Origin: JBFXIE01 sp050176255
GTDB lineage: Bacteria; Pseudomonadota; Gammaproteobacteria; Burkholderiales; Burkholderiaceae_C
NCBI RefSeq assembly: GCF_050176255.1
Contig: NZ_JBFXIE010000029.1
Direction: 5' to 3' (one strand)
Length of the DNA stretch: 42,468 bases
Shown: one piece after another, positions 7,166-13,161 of the stretch
How the letters are laid out: each line of letters begins with the position of its first letter
How positions within the stretch are numbered: position 1 is the first letter of the stretch
Translations under genes and position numbers: made by a program
The notes under the pieces: model-generated
Told to the model about the DNA's origin: nothing
Seen by the model: only the letters and a program-made list of their open reading frames with translations
The model's database searches: none

Positions 7166-7227
7166 GCTATGAGCCATAGTCCTTCATAGCCACAAGGCGC
7201 CAATAGGGGCGCCAAGCCAATTCTGGC
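7166..7227 (+). promoter_or_regulatory. Structured leader of rplS: three consecutive hairpins
   Basis: Three perfect hairpins lie back to back: GCTATGA (7166-7172)/TCATAGC (7184-7190); GGCGCC (7196-7201)/GGCGCC (7208-7213); and GCCA (7216-7219)/TGGC (7224-7227). They fall between the predicted start of transcription and the rplS ATG at 7255. Ribosomal-protein leaders often regulate by binding the protein product. Whether this one does is unknown. Confidence 0.5.
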
Positions 7228-7254
7228 GCGGACACGATCGTTGGAAAACTAGCC

Positions 7255-7638
7255 ATGAACCTGATTCAGATTCTCGAGCAGGAAGAAATCGCCCGCTTGA
7301 ACAAGACCATTCCTGCATTTGCGCCCGGCGACACCGTCATCGTCAGCGTGAACGTGGTGGAAGGCACCCGCAAGCGTGTGCAGGCCTACGAAGGCGTGGT
7401 GATCGCCAAGCGCAACCGCGGCCTGAACAGCGGCTTCACGGTGCGCAAGATCTCCAGTGGCGAAGGCGTGGAGCGCACGTTCCAGACCTACAGCCCGCTG
7501 ATCGCCGGCATCGAAGTCAAGCGCCGTGGCGACGTGCGCCGTGCCAAGCTGTATTACCTGCGCGAGCGCAGCGGCAAGTCGGCACGTATCAAGGAAAAGC
7601 TGCCGTCCCGCATCAAGCCCGCTGCCACCGCCGCGTAA
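7255..7638 (+). CDS. rplS: 50S ribosomal protein L19
   Basis: L19 sits at the 30S-50S interface of the large subunit. The 127-residue protein is clearly L19: MNLIQILEQEEIARL, then FAPGDTVIVSVNVVEG, RVQAYEGVVIAKRNRG, the VERTFQTYSP block and KLYYLRERSGKSARIKEKL. A short alanine-rich tail ends the protein. It is the last gene of the operon, and a strong terminator follows 29 bases after the stop. A promoter and hairpin leader of its own lie upstream. Confidence 0.97.
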   Translation: MNLIQILEQEEIARLNKTIPAFAPGDTVIVSVNVVEGTRKRVQAYEGVVIAKRNRGLNSGFTVRKISSGEGVERTFQTYSPLIAGIEVKRRGDVRRAKLYYLRERSGKSARIKEKLPSRIKPAATAA

Positions 7639-7667
7639 ATCCCGCAGCGTCGGCATCTGTGCCATCG

Positions 7668-7703
7668 AGCCGCTACAGTGCGAAAGCCTGTGGCGGCTTT
7701 TTT
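7668..7703 (+). terminator. Strong intrinsic terminator after rplS
   Basis: AGCCGCTACAG (7668-7678) pairs with CTGTGGCGGCT (7688-7698) with a single G-T wobble. The top is closed by GC-GAAA-GC, a GNRA-type loop, and a run of T residues follows to 7703. It marks the end of the rpsP-rplS operon. Confidence 0.92.
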
Positions 7704-7732
7704 GTTTCCGCTTCATCGCCAGAGAACCCGCC

Positions 7733-8458
7733 GTGAACTCCCCACGCCCTCGCTCCGAAGACGCTGCGCCAGTCATGCCGGCACTGTCCGCACTGCCTCA
7801 TTTCGACCCGCGCGACGTGCCGCTGGTGGGGGTGGATGACCATCTGCCCGCAGTGCCGGCGCAAGCCCAGACGCCCGAGGCGTTGCGCCAGCGCTTTGCC
7901 GCGCCGCCGCCCTGGGTGCCCGAGGTGCAACGCGAGCGCAAGTTCATGGAGCGCGAGCCCGCACTGGCTGCGGTGCTGGTGCCGATCGTGCTGCGCGAGC
8001 GGCCCACGGTGCTGCTTACAGAGCGCACGGCGCACTTGTCCACCCATTCCGGACAGGTGGCCTTCCCGGGCGGGCGCAGCGACCCCGAAGACCGCGACGC
8101 GGCCGCTACCGCACTGCGCGAGGCACAGGAAGAGGTGGGCCTGGAGTCCGCCCGCGTCGAGGTGCTGGGCAGCTTGTCCACCTACATCACGGGCAGCGCT
8201 TTTGTCGTCACGCCAGTGGTGGCGCTGGTGCGACCAGGTTTTACGCTCCAGCCCAATCCGCATGAGGTGGCTGACGTGTTCGAGGTGCCGCTGGACTTCT
8301 TGCTCAACCCTGCACACCACCAGCGCCATGCGCTGCAGTGGCAGGGGCTGCGGCGCGAGTGGTTCGCCATGCCCTACCAGGACGGTGCCAGGACGCGCTA
8401 CATCTGGGGCGCCACCGCAGGCATGCTGCGCAACTTCTATCGTTTCCTGATGGCCTGA
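7733..8458 (+). CDS. CoA pyrophosphatase (NUDIX hydrolase, NudL-like)
   Basis: Enzymes of this group hydrolyse CoA and its derivatives to phosphopantetheine and 3',5'-ADP. The 241-residue protein has the UPF0035 signature LLTERTAHLSTHSGQVAFPGG split over about residues 94-114, directly followed by a Nudix box ending LREAQEEVGL. The glutamate usual at the start of the classic Nudix box is replaced, as is normal in this group. The GTG at 7733 follows an AGAGAA-like site. The ATG at 7775 (MPALSALP) is a good alternative. The frame is also open further upstream but runs into the rplS terminator. Confidence 0.88.
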   Translation: MNSPRPRSEDAAPVMPALSALPHFDPRDVPLVGVDDHLPAVPAQAQTPEALRQRFAAPPPWVPEVQRERKFMEREPALAAVLVPIVLRERPTVLLTERTAHLSTHSGQVAFPGGRSDPEDRDAAATALREAQEEVGLESARVEVLGSLSTYITGSAFVVTPVVALVRPGFTLQPNPHEVADVFEVPLDFLLNPAHHQRHALQWQGLRREWFAMPYQDGARTRYIWGATAGMLRNFYRFLMA

Positions 8459-8536
8459 AGGGCCTTCTGGTGGCGGGCTGGCGCGGGGTCACAGCATGTG
8501 CACAAGCGCGTCAACAGGCGCCAGTATGATTGCCGC

Positions 8537-9526
8537 ATGAGTTTCTTTGCCATCCTGTTCGCTTTGCTGATCGAGCAGGCACGCCCCCTTGCCCGCAGCA
8601 ATCCCATCCACGAAGGTTTGCGTGCCTGGGCGCTGTCGGTCGGCCGCAATTTCGACGCGGGCCAGGCGCACCACGGCTGGGTGGCCTGGAGCATGGGAGT
8701 GCTGGTGCCGCCGCTGGTGGTGCTGGGGGTGCATTGGGCGCTTTTCTATTTTTTGGGCTGGCCGCTTGCGTTGCTGTGGAACGTGGCGGTGCTCTACGTG
8801 ACGCTGGGCTTTCGCCAATTCAGCTACCACTTCACCGGCATACGTGACGCGCTGGAAGAGGGCGACGCCGCCGATGCTCGTGCCCGCCTGGCGCAATGGA
8901 AGCAGGTGGACGCCAGCGAGCTGCCGCGCAGCGAGATCGTGCGCCACGTCATCGAGCATTCGGTGATCGCGGCGCACCGCCATGTGTTTGGCGTGCTGGC
9001 ATGGTTTTCCATCCTTGCCGCGCTGGGGCTGGGGCCCACCGGGGCGGTGCTGTACCGGATGGCAGAGTTTGCGTCGCGCCACTGGAGTGCGCGCGTCGGC
9101 GCAGCCACGACGCATCCGCCCAGCGCGTCGCTGCAGCAGGCGTCAGCCCAGGCATGGATGGTGATCGACTGGCTGCCCGCGCGGCTGACGGCGCTGTGTT
9201 TCGCGGTGGTGGGCAGCTTCGAGGAAGCCATCGAAGGCTGGCGTTTTCATGCTCAGCGCTTTCCCAACGACAACGACGGTGTGGTGCTGGCAGCCACGTC
9301 CGGGGCCATCAATGTTCGTCTGGGTGGCGAGGCGCTGCGCAGCCGTGCCGGGGCGCCGGTGCAGCCGGGTTTCGAGGCCGATGCCGAGATCGGCGACAGC
9401 GACTTCACCCCCGGCCGCGAGCCCGAGGTGGGCCACCTGCGAAGCGTGGTGGGTCTGGTCTGGCGGTCGGTGGTGGTGTGGATGCTGTTGCTGGCGCTGC
9501 TCACCTTTGCACGGTTGCTGGGGTGA
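8537..9526 (+). CDS. CobD/CbiB family membrane protein
   Basis: The 329-residue protein resembles CobD/CbiB (adenosylcobinamide-phosphate synthase) and the related AmpE group: MSFFAILFALLIEQARPL at the start, several hydrophobic segments, the conserved EGDAADARARLAQW region, and the NDNDGVVLAATSGAINVRLGG block (split here as key motifs) near 240-262. A last membrane helix closes the protein. No other cobalamin gene lies in the window, so a true role in cobinamide synthesis is uncertain. The start at 8537 follows the family; the frame is open from 8498. Confidence 0.82.
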   Translation: MSFFAILFALLIEQARPLARSNPIHEGLRAWALSVGRNFDAGQAHHGWVAWSMGVLVPPLVVLGVHWALFYFLGWPLALLWNVAVLYVTLGFRQFSYHFTGIRDALEEGDAADARARLAQWKQVDASELPRSEIVRHVIEHSVIAAHRHVFGVLAWFSILAALGLGPTGAVLYRMAEFASRHWSARVGAATTHPPSASLQQASAQAWMVIDWLPARLTALCFAVVGSFEEAIEGWRFHAQRFPNDNDGVVLAATSGAINVRLGGEALRSRAGAPVQPGFEADAEIGDSDFTPGREPEVGHLRSVVGLVWRSVVVWMLLLALLTFARLLG

Positions 9527-9602
9527 CAGCTGCCCGCGCCTGTGCCTGGCGCATGCAGGCAGTGGCCGGGCTGCCGGGGTTGCAAAGATCCCGAACAAGC
9601 GG

Positions 9603-10571
9603 TCAATACGGGCTTTGGCTCAGCTCTGCAAACAGCTCGCCATAGATGCGGTGGCGCTGTGGGCTGATGGCCTCTGCGTCCCGTCCTTCGCGCACCTGCG
9701 CCATCACGGCGCAGCCGGGTTCGTGCAGGTGGGTGCAGTTGTAGAAGCGGCAGCCGCCCGCATGCGCGGCAATGTCGGGCATGTGGCGCGCCAGATCGGG
9801 CGGGGCGATGTGACGCAGGCCAAACTCTTGAAAACCGGGGGAGTCAATCAGCGCCGTGGTGCGCTGTGCGTCAATCCAGTACAGCGTGGTGGTGGTGGTG
9901 GTGTGCCGGCCTGAGTTGAGTGCCTGCGAGATCTCTCCCGTCTGCACTGCAGCGCCGGGCACCAGCAGGTTGACCAGCGTGCTTTTGCCCGAGCCCGAGG
10001 GGCCTAGCACCAGCGTGGTCTTGCCCGCCAGCAGCGGCATCAGCACATCGCGATCCACTGCGCCCGATTCGGTCAGCGACAGCGGCAGCACCCGGTAGTG
10101 GTGCCGCGTGTCTTGCTCCCCGCCCATGTGCCGGTAGGGCCACAGACGCTCCCAGGCGCGGGCGAAGGGCTCGACCAGGTCGCTTTTGTTGAGTGCGATC
10201 AGCGGCGTGATGTGCGCGGCCTCGGCGGCAATGAGGGCGCGCGCAAGCTGGCTTTCGGAGAATACGGGCTCGGCCGCTATCAGGATCAGCACCTGATCCA
10301 GGTTGGCCGCAAATGATTTGGTGCGCACCTCGTCCTGGCGGTACAGCAGGTTGCGCCGCTCCAGCACCCGCTCGATGGTGCCTTCGTCGCCCTGTCCTCG
10401 GCCCTGGCCGGGCGCGGCGGGCTGCCACAGCACGCGGTCGCCCACGACGGCCTGGCTTTTCTTGCCGCGGGGGTGGCAGATGCGGCGCTCGCCACCCGGG
10501 CTTTCGACCACGCAATGGCGGCCGTGGCTGGCGACCACCAGGCCTTCGAGGTGTGCTGGGGGGGGGCTCAT
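9603..10571 (-). CDS. rsgA: Ribosome small-subunit-dependent GTPase RsgA
   Basis: RsgA is a GTPase that checks late maturation of the 30S subunit. The 322-residue protein shows the circularly permuted order typical of the family: an N-terminal OB-fold, then G4 (LNKSD), then G1 GPSGSGKSTLVNLL, then G3 DSPGFQEFG, and a C-terminal zinc knuckle (CRFYNCTHLHEPGC). The start is MSPPPAHLEGLVV, complement of 10569-10571, seven bases after the phhB stop. It is the last gene of the minus-strand set M48 protease-phhB-rsgA and converges on the CobD-like gene. Confidence 0.95.
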   Translation of the reverse strand: MSPPPAHLEGLVVASHGRHCVVESPGGERRICHPRGKKSQAVVGDRVLWQPAAPGQGRGQGDEGTIERVLERRNLLYRQDEVRTKSFAANLDQVLILIAAEPVFSESQLARALIAAEAAHITPLIALNKSDLVEPFARAWERLWPYRHMGGEQDTRHHYRVLPLSLTESGAVDRDVLMPLLAGKTTLVLGPSGSGKSTLVNLLVPGAAVQTGEISQALNSGRHTTTTTTLYWIDAQRTTALIDSPGFQEFGLRHIAPPDLARHMPDIAAHAGGCRFYNCTHLHEPGCAVMAQVREGRDAEAISPQRHRIYGELFAELSQSPY

Positions 10572-10578
10572 GGGGTTC

Positions 10579-10917
10579 TCAGTCGGCCAGCAACGCGTCG
10601 ATACGCGCGGCGCAGTCGATGTCGGTGGCAGAAATGCCACCCACGTCGTGCGTGTTCAGGCGCACCACACAGCGGTTGTAATGCACCGATAGATCGGGGT
10701 GGTGGTCTTGCGTGTGCGCAATGAAGGCCACGGCGTTCACAAACGCAATCGTCTCGTGGTAGTTGGCAAAGCGGAAGGTCTTCTCCAGGGCCAGTTCGGC
10801 ACCATCCCCGGACAGTTGCCAATCTTGAAGATCGACCATTTTTGCTACGATTTCTGTAGCTTTCAGCGCGCGGCGGGTATGGGCTGACCAGTCTTTTTTT
10901 ATCAACATTGAGCTCAT
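10579..10917 (-). CDS. phhB: Pterin-4a-carbinolamine dehydratase
   Basis: This enzyme recycles the 4a-hydroxytetrahydropterin made by phenylalanine hydroxylase. The 112-residue protein has the catalytic block with IAHTQDHHPDLSVHYN near 67-82 and ends in the usual ISATDIDCAARID helix. The start overlaps the stop of the M48 protease gene as ATGA. No phhA is in the window. The first helix (residues about 17-27, ALKATEIVAKM) is encoded by sequence that matches half of the dispersed repeat, so this part of the protein seems to come from, or to have been rewritten by, that repeat. Confidence 0.92.
   Translation of the reverse strand: MSSMLIKKDWSAHTRRALKATEIVAKMVDLQDWQLSGDGAELALEKTFRFANYHETIAFVNAVAFIAHTQDHHPDLSVHYNRCVVRLNTHDVGGISATDIDCAARIDALLAD
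10838..10869 (+). repeat. Partial dispersed repeat inside phhB (copy E)
   Basis: TTTTGCTACGATTTCTGTAG followed by CTTTCAGCGC matches the first half of the repeat at 4248-4280 (AATTGCTATTAAATAAAGAG then CTTTCAGCGC). It is antisense to phhB and is read in frame by it. The inverted core is cut short: after CAGCGC the sequence diverges. Confidence 0.5.
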
Positions 10918-12227
10918 GGCTGCAAGGCTGCGGGCAGGCGCGCCAGGCGCTCCGTGGCAGGCGGGTGGGAGTAGTAGAACCTGGCGTACACCGGATCAGG
11001 CGTCAGCGTGGAGGCGTTGTCCTCGTAGAGCTTGAGCAGTGCAGATGCCAGGTCGGCGCCACTGCTCTGGGTGGCCGCGTAGGCGTCGGCCTGAAACTCG
11101 TGGCGGCGCGAAATCTGCGCCAGCAGCGGCGTGACAAACACTGTGAATACCGGTGCCGCCAGCAAAAACAGCAGCAGCGCCAGCGCGTCGTTGGGCGCGC
11201 CACCCGGCAGGCCGGGCAGCATCAGGTTGGGCTGCACGCCCAGCCCCGTGTAGAACCAGGCGCGCGCGGAAAGCCAGCCCAGCAGCGCGAAGCCTGTCAG
11301 GCTGATGGCGAACATGCCGATCAGGCGGCGCGTGATGTGCTTGTGCTTGAAGTGGCCCAGCTCATGCGCCAGTACGGCTTCGACCTCACCCGGCGATAGC
11401 TGCTTGAGCAGCGTGTCATAGAAAACCACGCGCTTGGCGGCGCCAAACCCTGTGAAGTAGGCGTTGGCATGCGCGCTGCGGCGGCTGCCATCCATCACAA
11501 AAAGCCCCTTGGCCGCAAAGCCGCAGCGCTGCATCAGTGCCGTGACGCGCGCCTTCAGAGACTCGTCCTGCAGCGGTTGAAACTTGTTGAACAGTGGCGC
11601 AATGAATAGCGGAAACACTACCATCAGCAACAGATTGAAGCCCATCCAGGTGCCCCAGGCCCACAGCCACCACAGCGGCCCCGCTGTGCCCATCAGCCAG
11701 AGGACGAGCGCCGCCATTGGCAGGCCGATAACGGCGCCCAGCAGCGTGGACTTGAACAGGTCTGCCAGCCAAAGGCGCAGCGTCATCTGGTTGAAGCCAA
11801 AGCGCTGTTCGATCACGAAGGTCTGGTACAGCGCGACCGGCAGGTCGATGGAGCCGCCAATCAGCGCAAAGCAGGCCAGCAGCGCCAACTGCTGCACCAT
11901 GCCGCCGCCCAGCCAGTCCAGCAGCGCCTGGTTGAGTGCATCCAGCCCACCCAGCAGCGTCCAGCCCAGCACCACGGCGGTGGTCAGTGCCATCTCCAGC
12001 AGGCCAAAGCGTGCCTTGGCAATGGTGTAGTCGGCAGCCTTCTGGTGCGCGGCCAGCGGGATGCGGTGGGTGAAGGCCGCGGGCACGACGCCGCGATGCC
12101 GGGCCACGTGGCGCACCTGGCGCGAGACCAGCCACAGGCGTAGCGCCAGTCCCGCCAGCAGCAGGGCGGCAAAGACCAGCGTCGTCAGGGTGGAGGGTGC
12201 GAGAAAAGAGGCGTTGGTGGGAGGCAT
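10914..12227 (-). CDS. M48 family metallopeptidase (Ste24/HtpX-like)
   Basis: This is an integral-membrane zinc protease. The 437-residue protein has several hydrophobic segments (about 10-33, 76-95, 113-133, 163-181, 190-213 and two more after the active site), an N-terminal domain of the CAAX-protease-1 type, and the zinc site HELGH at 288-292. The third zinc ligand lies in RRHEFQADAYA near residue 375. Bacterial members are thought to degrade damaged membrane proteins; prenyl-CAAX processing is not expected in bacteria. Its stop overlaps the phhB start. It is divergent from orn, with 38 bases between the starts. Confidence 0.9.
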   Translation of the reverse strand: MPPTNASFLAPSTLTTLVFAALLLAGLALRLWLVSRQVRHVARHRGVVPAAFTHRIPLAAHQKAADYTIAKARFGLLEMALTTAVVLGWTLLGGLDALNQALLDWLGGGMVQQLALLACFALIGGSIDLPVALYQTFVIEQRFGFNQMTLRLWLADLFKSTLLGAVIGLPMAALVLWLMGTAGPLWWLWAWGTWMGFNLLLMVVFPLFIAPLFNKFQPLQDESLKARVTALMQRCGFAAKGLFVMDGSRRSAHANAYFTGFGAAKRVVFYDTLLKQLSPGEVEAVLAHELGHFKHKHITRRLIGMFAISLTGFALLGWLSARAWFYTGLGVQPNLMLPGLPGGAPNDALALLLFLLAAPVFTVFVTPLLAQISRRHEFQADAYAATQSSGADLASALLKLYEDNASTLTPDPVYARFYYSHPPATERLARLPAALQP

Positions 12228-12265
12228 GAGCGCGGGAGTTTAGGCCATCGGCGACAATTGCCTGC

Positions 12266-12856
12266 ATGTCTGATACCGCCAACCCTGCTGCCAACCCCAC
12301 TGCCGCCGTCCTTGCCAAATCTGACCAGAACCTTGTCTGGCTGGACTGTGAAATGAGCGGCCTCAACCCCGAAACCGAACGCCTGCTGGAGATCGCCGTG
12401 GTCGTCACCAGCGCTGACCTGACGCAACGTGTGGAGGGGCCGGTCTTTGCCATCCATCAAGCCGACGCCGTTCTGAATGCCATGGATGCCTGGAACAAAG
12501 GCACGCACGGGCGCAGCGGCCTGATCGAGAAGGTGCGCGCCTCTACCATCACCGAGGCCGATGCCGAGCGCGAACTGCTCGCCTTCCTCAAGAAATATGT
12601 GCCCAAAGGCGTGGTGCCCATGTGCGGCAACAGCATCGGGCAGGATCGGCGCTTTCTGGTCAAGTACATGCCCAAGCTGGAGGCGTACTTTCACTACCGC
12701 AACGTGGACGTGAGCACCCTCAAGGAACTGGCCAAACGCTGGAAGCCCGACGCCTACAACTCTTTCAAAAAAGCGCAGCGCCACACGGCCCTGGCCGATG
12801 TGCACGAGTCCATCGACGAGTTGCAGCATTACCGCACCCATCTGCTGGCGGTGTAA
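12266..12856 (+). CDS. orn: Oligoribonuclease
   Basis: Orn is a DEDDh 3'-5' exonuclease that degrades dinucleotides, including pGpG from cyclic-di-GMP turnover. The 196-residue protein has the first acidic pair in LVWLDCEMSGLNPE (about 28-41), the middle aspartate in GNSIGQDRRFLVKYMP, and the final HTALADVHESIDEL with catalytic histidine and aspartate. The N-terminus has about 20 extra residues rich in alanine, starting MSDTANPAANP. It is divergent from the M48 protease gene. A diguanylate cyclase gene lies about 5 kb away, but the two are not in one operon. Confidence 0.95.
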   Translation: MSDTANPAANPTAAVLAKSDQNLVWLDCEMSGLNPETERLLEIAVVVTSADLTQRVEGPVFAIHQADAVLNAMDAWNKGTHGRSGLIEKVRASTITEADAERELLAFLKKYVPKGVVPMCGNSIGQDRRFLVKYMPKLEAYFHYRNVDVSTLKELAKRWKPDAYNSFKKAQRHTALADVHESIDELQHYRTHLLAV

Positions 12857-12874
12857 CGCTACTTTCATAATTGT

Positions 12875-12903
12875 TTGCGGGAAAACCCGGAACGTGTGAT
12901 AAT
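12875..12903 (+). promoter_or_regulatory. Promoter of the DEAD-box helicase gene
   Basis: TTGCGG (12875-12880), a 17-base spacer and GATAAT (12898-12903) form a plausible sigma-70 promoter right after orn. The following bases, CGCCGGCTT, resemble the CGCGGGCTT found after the -10 of rpsP and rplS. Transcription would start near 12910, some 250 bases before the helicase start codon. Confidence 0.6.
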
Positions 12904-13161
12904 CGCCGGCTTGCGTTAACACGATCAGCAAGCCCACGCAATTTCAAGCACGGGCTGCCCGCATAGCGCAATATTTGCGCATCTCCCTTCTCACACTGGG
13001 CTGCAAGCCACTCATAAAACAGCTTTTGCTGTTTTGGTGTCTGCATCAATAGCCCACCCGCCCGGCCCCTTTGCCGGCGCAGGTTTCGTTAGATGGTTGA
13101 TGTTTTGATGAACCACTGACGAAGCCGCCGCGGATTGCATCCGCGCGCTTCCACATACGAC
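12904..13161 (+). promoter_or_regulatory. Long structured 5' leader of the DEAD-box helicase (candidate cis-regulatory RNA)
   Basis: This stretch, with 12857-12903, is the only gap above 300 bases and holds no convincing gene. It contains hairpins: GGCTTGC/GCAAGCC (12908-12914, 12928-12934); GCGCAA/TTGCGC (12966-12971, 12975-12980); AAAACAGC-TTTT-GCTGTTTT (13016-13035); an extended stem TTCGTTAG+TGGTT / AACCA+CTGACGAA (13085-13123, one bulged A and one G-T pair); and GCGGAT-TGC-ATCCGC (13130-13144). An 8-codon ORF, MVDVLMNH then TGA, lies at 13093-13119 inside the fourth stem. Long leaders with such structure are known for some cold-shock helicases. A regulatory role here is inferred. Confidence 0.6.

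Noticed and set aside
12765..13049. 94-codon minus-strand frame starting MMQTPKQQKLFYEWL in the orn-helicase gap
   Set aside because: Its first residues look protein-like, but it runs over the helicase promoter and into orn antisense, has no ribosome-binding site and matches no family I know.
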